This document shows positions 35,677 to 44,083 of a stretch of DNA of 64,000 bases, piece by piece. Numbering within the stretch: the first letter of the stretch is position 1; every line of letters begins with the position of its first letter. Under the pieces are notes generated by a model. It did no database searches, was not told the DNA's origin, and saw only the letters and a list, made by a program, of their open reading frames with translations. A program made the translations under genes and the position numbers. Source of the DNA: Deltaproteobacteria bacterium UBA2409 (GTDB taxonomy: Bacteria; Bdellovibrionota_C; UBA2361; DDRT01); the NCBI GenBank assembly GCA_002343185.1, contig DDRT01000016.1, positions 7,607-71,606 of the forward strand, in the 5' to 3' direction.

Positions 35677-37368
35677 TTATTGGTGCTTAAACTTATGAAG
35701 CATACAATTTGTCTCGATAAAGAATCTATTAGTTCTTGGAGCTTTAAAAGAATATCGGTTCGATTCGTCGTTCAAAGTTCTATTACGAAGTACTTTCCCA
35801 TTTGAGTTTTTAATCTTAACCCACTTAGCACCTTTAATTAATATTTTATTTCTACTTCTCCTGAATGTTACTTTATATTTCGAATTACATGATGGAGTTA
35901 ATCTCGGGCCTCCGGAACCAGGGGGCTCATCTAATGTAGGGTTCTTCGATAGCGCCAATATGATAATATCGTCTGGAATCTGAAGACCTTGAATACCATT
36001 ACTATTCTCATAGCTTTCTAGAGGAAATTCGCTAATATATGGGCGTATGATGTCTATATTCCATAAATCTTCAAAGTTCACATTGATTGTTCTAAAGATA
36101 TTAGCTGGCTCATTCGTTGGATCGGTACGCAAGTACCTCAGTACCAGGAAATATCTTCCATCGCTTCTCTGGTAAAGTGAATGCTTTATGCCGTCAGGAC
36201 TGGGTGGAAAATTTGGAGAGGTTAGTCTGTAGTTAACAGAGCCTGGTTCAAAAGAACTTGCTGAATCTTCAAATAAGGCCAAAAGATTTTTCAATGAATA
36301 AAATACCGGTTTTGGCTCATAGTTAGGATTTAATAATCCAAAGCTGCCTTGCATCGGGTTAGAAGCAGTTGGGAATCCTTCCTGGGATAGCAGTTCATAA
36401 ATATAAACACTATCAACTTTTGGATGTTCGATAAAGTCAAAGTATGACACTAGAGTGTTCCAAGCCTGCCTTTCTTCTGATTGCCAGGAGTTGTCATTAG
36501 GATTACTTTTCTCTGTATAATAACCGAACTCAGTGATGTCAAAGCGTTTCTGGTCGAATAGGTCAAGTCTTGATGGAAATTCCCTGTGAAATATTCTTAC
36601 TCCAGCTGGTCTAATAAAGTCGTACAGATTTGCAGTTTGATTATCAAGGTACTGATTTATTGGTCGCATTGACTCAGTCAATCCTATTGATTCATAAAGT
36701 GGAACGTGAACTAGGGGTGGGCCATGAACCGGAATGTTTCTAATGTCAGCATTAGAGTGTGATTTTACCCCTTGATACAGTCCTCTTGAGTATTCTATCA
36801 GTTGCTGAACCCAGTCTGAACCCCTACAAAAGCGAGTTCTTTCTATCCAGCTCAGTCCTGAAGGAATGGTTCTTGTGTCGTGAGGACAGGTTGATGCACC
36901 TGAAAATATATTATCATACTCGTTTCTTCCTAAAATTTTTTTTATCTTTATTCCACCGGGGAAAACTTTACTTCTAAAGGTTCCACCAATTTTATGCAGC
37001 TCAATTTTTTGTAGCTCAGCCAAACCGTCCGAGAATGAGATGTTTTGCTCTGGGCTCATACCAATCAAAGATACAGCGATTCCAGAATCAGATAGCGCTC
37101 TTAACTTAAGTGAGTATCGGTGAAATGAGGAAATATCTATGTTGGGATCGTTACCAGTTCTGTCCCTGATATTTTTTATTCCCAACTCCACTAGCCTAGC
37201 TTTTAAAATTTCGAAAACTTGCGAATCGGGTGCATGACCATAGGAGTAGTATTGAAAATGTGTGTTTATTCCAAGTGAGTCTACCACATTCTTTGACCAT
37301 CGAGCTTGCACTGGCTCAGACTGAGCTATAATTGGAATTAGAGCTAATAAAAAACGTAAGAGAATCAT
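35677..37368 (-). CDS. secreted glycoside-hydrolase-like protein (clan A-like barrel)
   Basis: About 563 residues from ATG 37368, which begins the signal peptide (MILLRFLLALIPIIAQSEPVQA); a TTG 19 codons earlier is less likely. An N-terminal barrel starts VDSLGINTHFQY. LGRNEYDN near 148 gives an Asn-Glu pair as possible acid/base, and FDITEFGYYT near 279 a candidate nucleophile Glu, the clan GH-A pattern. The C-terminal ~80 residues form a basic module after a GSGGPRLTP linker. A decayed homologue lies at 47181-47372. Substrate unknown. Confidence 0.65.
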   Translation of the reverse strand: MILLRFLLALIPIIAQSEPVQARWSKNVVDSLGINTHFQYYSYGHAPDSQVFEILKARLVELGIKNIRDRTGNDPNIDISSFHRYSLKLRALSDSGIAVSLIGMSPEQNISFSDGLAELQKIELHKIGGTFRSKVFPGGIKIKKILGRNEYDNIFSGASTCPHDTRTIPSGLSWIERTRFCRGSDWVQQLIEYSRGLYQGVKSHSNADIRNIPVHGPPLVHVPLYESIGLTESMRPINQYLDNQTANLYDFIRPAGVRIFHREFPSRLDLFDQKRFDITEFGYYTEKSNPNDNSWQSEERQAWNTLVSYFDFIEHPKVDSVYIYELLSQEGFPTASNPMQGSFGLLNPNYEPKPVFYSLKNLLALFEDSASSFEPGSVNYRLTSPNFPPSPDGIKHSLYQRSDGRYFLVLRYLRTDPTNEPANIFRTINVNFEDLWNIDIIRPYISEFPLESYENSNGIQGLQIPDDIIILALSKNPTLDEPPGSGGPRLTPSCNSKYKVTFRRSRNKILIKGAKWVKIKNSNGKVLRNRTLNDESNRYSFKAPRTNRFFIETNCMLHKFKHQ

Positions 37369-37425
37369 TTTAAACCAAAGTAAAACCTTTGATGTATATC
37401 TTGAGCAGGCAGAACAACAGTTCAA

Positions 37426-37689
37426 AGATAATCGACTATCGGTATTGTGTATTCAAATTATCTCGATAATGTGACAATCATATAAGAAGATTTCTTAATC
37501 TCGATCAATAAACCATGCGCGAGTCAGCTTTGAGCTTGAAAAGCTCAAGACGTGTGATCATAGTATGGGCTTCTTGGCGAAGCCGCGTTCGCCCAAGCTA
37601 CAGTTAAAGTTACTATCATTAGCTATATAGTTGTAGTTTTTAGGGCTAATAATTTCCCGTCAAAGTTGTATATAGCCCAAGATAAAAAC
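37426..37689. other. gap with stable hairpins
   Basis: Roughly 260 nt between two minus-strand secreted-protein genes. It contains an 8-bp stem TTGAGCTT/AAGCTCAA (37530-37548) and GGCTTC/GAAGCC (37568-37584), enclosed by TGGGC/GCCCA. Probably terminators for the subtilase gene or a structured intergenic repeat. No coding frame seen. Confidence 0.45.
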
Positions 37690-40600
37690 TTATAATCTAG
37701 CCTTCAGCTTCTTACTGGAAAGTGGACTTTCTTTTGAGTGAATTCCTGTAGGTAAATGATAATATTGATATGTAACCTCAACTTTAGATCTCTTTCTAGG
37801 TCGTTTAATTTCGTAAAATTCTCCCCGAAACTCTACATTTAAAGTCTTCTTCTTTTTCCCTTTTACTTTGAGTACTATTTCAACTCTGTTTGTAATATCA
37901 CTGCCTCTAAATTGCTTGATAATAACCCTGATTTTGTCTCTCCTAGTCTTAATTTTAGCCTTCTCAGGTGTTGTATCTGGTAAAAGTTCATAATCTCTGG
38001 GCTCTCTGCAGCTGGAGTTACCGGTTTCTTCAACGCCACAACCACATAATCCAGGCTCAGACTTTAAAGGGTCATTAGGACATCGATCTAGGCAGTCTGG
38101 AATTAAGTCTCCATCAGAGTCATTGTCAGGTATACCACAGCCACATAGACCAGGTTTTAATTTTAGCGGGTCATCTAAGCATTCATCTACACACCCCATA
38201 CACATTCTACTACTGTTTCCTACTCCTGTTTTTGAATGGCCACCCCGCGATTGTTCCCAAGGTTCTGCTTCACAGCCACAGGATCCCGAATCCCATTTAT
38301 ATAGGTTCATCCGTTGAGATAGACCTAGAATTTTATGAAATCCAGTTCCGTCTCTTATAAGTGCAAGAGAGAGGCTAGCAGAGCCGGAGTCCATCATTTG
38401 TGTACTTATTAATCTGCCTTGATGGTCTAATATAAGCACCTCATTCATTCCATGAGCCAAGGTGCCATATCTGAAAACAGGAACAGCTATCTCTAAGGTT
38501 CTATAGTCATCGTCTAAGTTTGCTAGTAGAGGTTCTCCGACCGTTAGGGGATAATCCAATATTTGATACTCAGATAGATCCTCAGCCTCTATGCAAAAAG
38601 GAAAGTTCTCCATCGGTAATCCATTATTCTCGTAGACATAGACGCAATTGTTTGCAAAAAAAACAAGTTCTATAGAACCATCACCATCTAAATCACCTGC
38701 TGATATCGTATTGTCGAGTTCGTCATTTGAAGGGTGTGGAATTAAAATAGGAAAGTTGGGCAATTCTGTACCTGTAGGGCTCAAAGAATGCACCTTAAGA
38801 GAACGCTCTGATGATAATTTTTCTAGAAAAAGAATATCGTTAACTCCGCTTCCGTCTATATCGAAAGCGGTCGGAGAAAAGATTCTGCCCTCGAATCGCT
38901 TTGGAAAGCCATGAGCAGTTTCTCCTCTACTATCTATAACCCATAGATCTCCTTTAGTATCTGTCAGAGATCCAGAACAAGTTCCTCCTCCGATACAAGA
39001 TCTAGTGGCGATTACGATCTCTTTTCCAAAAGACGGTAGAAGGTCGAGAACCAAAGGGGCTGGAATCAGATTTCCTAAGGTGGATCCAAATGGAGGCAAA
39101 GGAGGTAGTTCTTTTGGAAAACCAAAAAGTTCGCTTCCATCTGGCCTCATGACATGAAGCCGAAGTGCGTTAGAAGTAAAGATCATTTCATCTAACCCAT
39201 CATGATCTATATCAGAGACTGCTATAGAGGAGATCTCTCTATTTTCTACCTCAATTGGGCTACGTAGGGATGAGCCATCAATATTGAAAATATGGATTCT
39301 TCCACAAATATCTCCCGCGACAATCTCTTTAACTCCATCGTTGTTGAAATCAGAAAAGGTAATTCCTCTGTTAAAATCAGATACAGATAACTCTCGCTCG
39401 CAGCTAGGAACTACTTTTGGCCATCCTGGAAGAGGAACACCATCTGAGTTTAAAATCATAATTAGACTCCCGTTTGCAAACCCTAACTCATCAACACCGT
39501 CATTATTAAGATCGGCAACGGTTGGTTGATTTTTGGCTAAACATGAAAAAGTAGCCCAATAACCCACCTCTGACGCTATGCATGGAAGAGAAGTATTTAA
39601 AGGAAAATTAGGCATTAATTGGGTGTCTAAATATACTTCAGTGTTGGTTTCGTGAGTTCCAGAGTTACCTACAACTCTTAGTTTTATGATCCAAAAGCCA
39701 CTTTTTATCCCTTCTACTTCGAACGGTTTCCATATGCCCAAGACTCCGTTTTCAACCTTAGATGGTTTATTTGATTCTAAAGTAAAGCAAATCTCAGAGT
39801 TTTTAGGACATACAGAAAGATCATAGTGTAGAAAATCAGAACCACTAGCGCTGCCGATTATTCGAATTTCCTTTTTTCCACTTAGTGGATACCAACTATT
39901 CACATCTTCTCGGTCATAATTTCTGGGAGAGTAAATATTAGTGCCGTCAATAAATAAAATTGCATAATCTTCTGAAATGACTTCATTTTCTGAGGAATCT
40001 AAACTATATACCTTGAGTCTTAACCAGATGAATGAATCCTCTACGGCGACAGGTAATGAAATTCTCCCAAGTATCCCATCGTCGACCGCATCTCTACCTT
40101 CACTGAGAATTTGCCAGTCCGAATCAAGTTTCATTGCCAACTCATATTTCAGAAATCCATGAGCCTTTGCTGTTCCTGTAATTGGATATTCGCCTCCTGT
40201 GATTCGACCACGAGTCTTGATCTTTGCTAGAGACATATGTTCAGCTGCTCTTGTCGCAGCTTCAGCATCCATTAATCCAAATCCTTGAGAAAATACGCCA
40301 CGCCCTAACGACTCAGGAAGTTTTCTAGCAGTCCGTCGCATTAGATCTTTGATCTCGAATGGACTGAGAAATGGGTTTTTCTGAAGAATCAAAGCAGCTA
40401 CTCCTGCGACGTGGGGAGATGACATTGAAGTTCCGGAAAAGCCTATTCTTCCCGGAGAGCAGGTCGATGGATCATTAAGTAAGGAGCTTTTTGGGGCACA
40501 TACTATTGCCCCAGGAGCAACTAGGTCAGGTTTTAGATATCTCTCATTAGTATCTTCGTAGTTATAGCTAGGGCCAATTGAGCTAAAAGGAGTAACCTCA

Positions 40601-41649
40601 TCTTCTGTTGGAGTTTGGTCTCCCCATAAATTTTGACCAGGATAGTTTTGCTTGAATGTAGCACCGACAGTTATGGCATTTATTGAAGACCCAGGAGAGG
40701 AGATAGAATAGCCGCCAAAATGCCCGGAATTCCCTGCTGCTACAACAGCGACAACTCCTGCAGAGACAAGATTGTCCACGGCCTGTGAGAGAATGCTTTC
40801 CGATCCTCCAGGACCTCCTAAGCTTAAATTTACAATATCAAGTCTGTCACTTAAACTCCCGTCACGGTTTGGGTCGAGAGAGTAGTCAAGACCAGCCAGT
40901 ATTGAGGATAAATATCCCAGTCCATCATCTCCTAACACCTTAATTGCGTAAAGTGTTGCTTCTGGAGCTACCCCTGAATACCCTTGCTCAATTCCTGCTG
41001 CTATCCCTGCAACGTGAGTTCCATGCCCGTTTTTGTCATCAGGGATTGGATCGTTATAAACAAAGTCATACCCTCCTCCAAACTTTTGACATCCTTCAAA
41101 GGTTGTGCAAGCACCGAAAGCTGGATGTGAATGATCAACTCCTGTATCAATAATACCTATTCTTATATTACGACCCTTTATGGGGTTACCGAAGTTGTCA
41201 TTTAGATTCCAGGCTTGTGCTATCTTCGTGCGTTGAAGAGATTCCTCCAGGGTTATGTGATAAATTTCATCTTCAATTATATTTAGACCATCTCTTTTTA
41301 ACTCTGAAATTTTACTTTCAGTTGTCTCGATAAATAAAGCAACGCTTGCCAGCTTGGTCGAACCTTTTATTGAACTCTCCCCAACTTTTTCTGATACCTT
41401 GGAAGTGAGGTGTTCAATTTCAGAGACTACAGAACGCTGTAAGACGGGTGAATTATTGAAGTTCTTCACAAGTGGATTCGAGCTCCCCAATATTATATAT
41501 CTCTTCGATGGTGTTTTGTTAACTTTGATCTGTTGAATCTCAGGGTTCTCTGGATGTCGGGGAGTATTGCTGGTTAAGTCAGGGAAGGTCTGGGCGTATA
41601 AAAATCCTAAAAACAGATTCTGAACAAGAAAAAACCTAAAATAACTCAT
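37690..41649 (-). CDS. subtilisin-like (S8) secreted protease with FG-GAP-like repeats
   Basis: 1,319 residues. Signal peptide MSYFRFFLVQNLFLGFLYAQ; a propeptide to about 140; an S8 catalytic domain with Asp 168 (IGIIDTG), His 209 (GHGTHVAG), Asn 307 and Ser 408 (GTSMSSPHVAG), all intact. Then accessory beta-domains; FG-GAP/VCBS-like propeller repeats with D-x-N-x-D-G motifs at about 690-1080 (TVADLNNDGVDE, SDFNNDGVKE, GDLDGDGSIE); Cys-rich, thrombospondin-3-like Ca repeats (NDSDGDLIPDCLDRC) at about 1150-1210; and a basic C-terminal module. Likely a large surface or extracellular protease. Confidence 0.9.
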   Translation of the reverse strand: MSYFRFFLVQNLFLGFLYAQTFPDLTSNTPRHPENPEIQQIKVNKTPSKRYIILGSSNPLVKNFNNSPVLQRSVVSEIEHLTSKVSEKVGESSIKGSTKLASVALFIETTESKISELKRDGLNIIEDEIYHITLEESLQRTKIAQAWNLNDNFGNPIKGRNIRIGIIDTGVDHSHPAFGACTTFEGCQKFGGGYDFVYNDPIPDDKNGHGTHVAGIAAGIEQGYSGVAPEATLYAIKVLGDDGLGYLSSILAGLDYSLDPNRDGSLSDRLDIVNLSLGGPGGSESILSQAVDNLVSAGVVAVVAAGNSGHFGGYSISSPGSSINAITVGATFKQNYPGQNLWGDQTPTEDEVTPFSSIGPSYNYEDTNERYLKPDLVAPGAIVCAPKSSLLNDPSTCSPGRIGFSGTSMSSPHVAGVAALILQKNPFLSPFEIKDLMRRTARKLPESLGRGVFSQGFGLMDAEAATRAAEHMSLAKIKTRGRITGGEYPITGTAKAHGFLKYELAMKLDSDWQILSEGRDAVDDGILGRISLPVAVEDSFIWLRLKVYSLDSSENEVISEDYAILFIDGTNIYSPRNYDREDVNSWYPLSGKKEIRIIGSASGSDFLHYDLSVCPKNSEICFTLESNKPSKVENGVLGIWKPFEVEGIKSGFWIIKLRVVGNSGTHETNTEVYLDTQLMPNFPLNTSLPCIASEVGYWATFSCLAKNQPTVADLNNDGVDELGFANGSLIMILNSDGVPLPGWPKVVPSCERELSVSDFNRGITFSDFNNDGVKEIVAGDICGRIHIFNIDGSSLRSPIEVENREISSIAVSDIDHDGLDEMIFTSNALRLHVMRPDGSELFGFPKELPPLPPFGSTLGNLIPAPLVLDLLPSFGKEIVIATRSCIGGGTCSGSLTDTKGDLWVIDSRGETAHGFPKRFEGRIFSPTAFDIDGSGVNDILFLEKLSSERSLKVHSLSPTGTELPNFPILIPHPSNDELDNTISAGDLDGDGSIELVFFANNCVYVYENNGLPMENFPFCIEAEDLSEYQILDYPLTVGEPLLANLDDDYRTLEIAVPVFRYGTLAHGMNEVLILDHQGRLISTQMMDSGSASLSLALIRDGTGFHKILGLSQRMNLYKWDSGSCGCEAEPWEQSRGGHSKTGVGNSSRMCMGCVDECLDDPLKLKPGLCGCGIPDNDSDGDLIPDCLDRCPNDPLKSEPGLCGCGVEETGNSSCREPRDYELLPDTTPEKAKIKTRRDKIRVIIKQFRGSDITNRVEIVLKVKGKKKKTLNVEFRGEFYEIKRPRKRSKVEVTYQYYHLPTGIHSKESPLSSKKLKARL

Positions 41650-41804
41650 AAACCATCCTCTAAAGTAGTGACTGAAAACTACATTAGAGGCTTATCTTTA
41701 TTTAAGTGTAATTGATCCTGAATAAGACTACTCTAACGAAATTGTAACATCTTTAATTGACGGTCTTTTGAACCAAGTAGTGGCTTAGGCTCAGATATGT
41801 CCAT

Positions 41805-42653
41805 ATGAAAGTGCAATCTGAGAAATTTGCTGATGGGGATGGGCTGATTCTTAGAAGTTTTAGTGAGATAGTCGATCAGAGCATTAGAAACCGAGCTACA
41901 AGCCTTGGTTTTCGCTCTGGAGAGTGGCGAGATAGAGTTAGCGATTCAGCTCAGGTTGACCAGACAATCTCTGAAATCGAAGGTCTTATTGAAGAAACAT
42001 CTTTGAATCAAGTTCTAAAGCTGGACGGGTCACTTTCGCAGCACGGGTTAGTCAGACTAATTGATATAGTTTGGGATCGGAGAAGAAGTGGGGTGATGGG
42101 AACTTCTGAGGCGATTTTTACTGAGCTGGCCTTAAAACTAGAGAAGCTATTCAAACTAGTAGAGAAGCCTCCGTTAGAGAAGACCGCGGATATGGAAAAA
42201 AACTCCTCTACTAATCCTGACTCAGCGACCGATACACCTCAGTCGATGGTTTTAAAGTTCCAAAATTTAATGGATAAGCACGCGAAAAGTGATGTTAAAT
42301 TTCGAGCCTATGATTTAGTCAGAATTTGTAATGAAGAAGGCGTTGATCCACGATTAGCTTTTCTAATGTTCTGGAGGGAGAGTCACTGGGGAACAGCGGG
42401 AAGGGCTAAAAGAACCTTTAATCCAGGAAATGTTGGTAATACTGATTCTGGTGCTCATAGATATATGGGTCGAGCAGGTGACGATGTTGGTCAAAGATTT
42501 TTAGATGGAATAAGAGACTGGTGTAGATTTATGAAGCAGGGATATGAAACTACTCTTGAGGGATTCATAGAATCTGGAGGTATACGCACTAAGGGAGGAA
42601 ATATAGGAGCAAGCTACGCAAGAAATAACTATTCAAGAGCATTGCCCCCTTAG
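41805..42653 (+). CDS. lysozyme-like (glucosaminidase-type) protein, C-terminally frameshifted
   Basis: 282 residues with no signal peptide. N-terminal ~125 residues are a shared helical domain, followed by a Ser/Thr-rich linker and a C-terminal domain with FLMFWRESHWGTAGRAKR and RYMGRA, resembling lysozyme/N-acetylglucosaminidase folds (Glu in RESHWG the likely acid). Paralogue of the gene at 48624-49571. A missing base near 42642 ends it at 42653; the +1 frame continues APLARRLGLME to a TAG at 42677-42679. The lost C-terminal ~10 residues may matter little. Confidence 0.75.
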   Translation: MKVQSEKFADGDGLILRSFSEIVDQSIRNRATSLGFRSGEWRDRVSDSAQVDQTISEIEGLIEETSLNQVLKLDGSLSQHGLVRLIDIVWDRRRSGVMGTSEAIFTELALKLEKLFKLVEKPPLEKTADMEKNSSTNPDSATDTPQSMVLKFQNLMDKHAKSDVKFRAYDLVRICNEEGVDPRLAFLMFWRESHWGTAGRAKRTFNPGNVGNTDSGAHRYMGRAGDDVGQRFLDGIRDWCRFMKQGYETTLEGFIESGGIRTKGGNIGASYARNNYSRALPP

Positions 42654-42746
42654 CAAGAAGGCTGGGGCTGATGGAATAGCGCACCCCTTACCGAAGCCTC
42701 AACCATTGCTAAGTTAATCAGCAGTATGTTCGTGCTTGTTTCCATG

Positions 42747-43844
42747 TTAGAACGATTTAAGAAACCTGTGTAACATTTTAGAAATCCCAGGAATTCGTTC
42801 TTTTACTACTTTAAGATATTCTACAAGATTAGTTGGTAAATTTCCTTCTCGAGCAACCAATAATTTATCAATATATATGGCTAGTCTTAACTTTTGCCTT
42901 GGAAGTTTTAATAAAGCTTCTAGTAATTTGTAACATTTTTGATCTCCTCGACTTATCAACACTTCCAACTCTGAAGTTAAAAGGCTAAAGGCTAGCTTTG
43001 GACGCTTACTAAAAATCTCAATAGCATTATTCAAGCTCCTAGCATCATAAACTCTAAGTTTTGAAACAAGAGCAGATAGTAGGTTCCTAAATCCCTTGCC
43101 ATTTAAGTCGGTGAATGACAAAAGACTAGGAGTTCCTGAAAAAGAATCACTATCTAAAACATCCGCTGTAATATTATTGAGAAATACCTCCTGAACTAAA
43201 TGTTGGTAAATCCCAGAGCCTAATCTTAACTCTAAATCATAAATTCTCATCCAGTGAATAAAATTTTCAGGAGGAAGTTTTGCAGCAGCAAAAATTGTAG
43301 CCTTTATAACTTCATTATTAAATGAGCTTTTCCCACATTTTAGCTCTTCTTCATGAACCCATATGACGATATCCCTGGCAACCCTACGTTCTAAAAACTC
43401 TTCACTTTGTGCTAGCTCAAACAACATCTTACATCCATCTGTTCTAGTTTGTTTATTATCACTTTTAAGTGAATTTTTAAGAAAATCTTGAAATTCAGGA
43501 GTTAAAGCTGGGTAGTTCAGAACAGTAGCTATACCCTCGAGCCAATCTCTGAGCATTGTTAAGTATATTGCACTCTCTTCACTATTAGCTAGTGATTCAT
43601 TTCTTTTCTCAATTACATAAGGAATAGCTCTTTTCACTAGTTGAGCAGCTTGAATAATTGAAGGAGCATTTTTGTCATTAGGATCTACTGCTCTAGCAAG
43701 TTTTCCAAGACATTCTCTGGCTTCCATGCAATTAGAAAGGAGATCGATACCGGCTCGTAACAGCTCTGGATCTGTTGGAGAAACTCTTCTTAGGGCAGCT
43801 TCAAGATAACTACATGATATGGTTGACCGCTCAGGATTAAACAT
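42747..43844 (-). CDS. helical protein of unknown function
   Basis: 365 residues, almost entirely helical with Leu-rich repeats (LLSNCMEARECLGKLARAV, LLEALLKLPRQKLRLAIYI). No signal peptide or recognisable catalytic motif. In style it resembles the helical-repeat part of the RAP-like protein at 55667-57271, but lacks its C-terminal domain. Relationship unproven. Standalone gene between the lysozyme-like gene and the SBBP lipoprotein. Confidence 0.6.
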   Translation of the reverse strand: MFNPERSTISCSYLEAALRRVSPTDPELLRAGIDLLSNCMEARECLGKLARAVDPNDKNAPSIIQAAQLVKRAIPYVIEKRNESLANSEESAIYLTMLRDWLEGIATVLNYPALTPEFQDFLKNSLKSDNKQTRTDGCKMLFELAQSEEFLERRVARDIVIWVHEEELKCGKSSFNNEVIKATIFAAAKLPPENFIHWMRIYDLELRLGSGIYQHLVQEVFLNNITADVLDSDSFSGTPSLLSFTDLNGKGFRNLLSALVSKLRVYDARSLNNAIEIFSKRPKLAFSLLTSELEVLISRGDQKCYKLLEALLKLPRQKLRLAIYIDKLLVAREGNLPTNLVEYLKVVKERIPGISKMLHRFLKSF

Positions 43845-44083
43845 ATAATTGATATTAATTTTTAATCAAAAGAGTATATATATTTTCTCAAAAAAACTGC
43901 TCTATCACGAAAATGTTATTTAGAAGCTGATTTATTCTGAGAATGGACAATTGAACGGCCTTTGGAAAAATAGGCAACCCAGACACCCAAGCCGCAGACC
44001 GAATTTTGGGGGCAAGGGAAAAATCCGGTTTGTAGCTTGTATTTATTCTGAACTAATAGAGAGTCTATTACATTACAAACTAC

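Noticed and set aside
44052..44068. TAATAGA/TCTATTA hairpin as a terminator after the SBBP gene
   Set aside because: AT-only 7-bp stem without a following U-tract.
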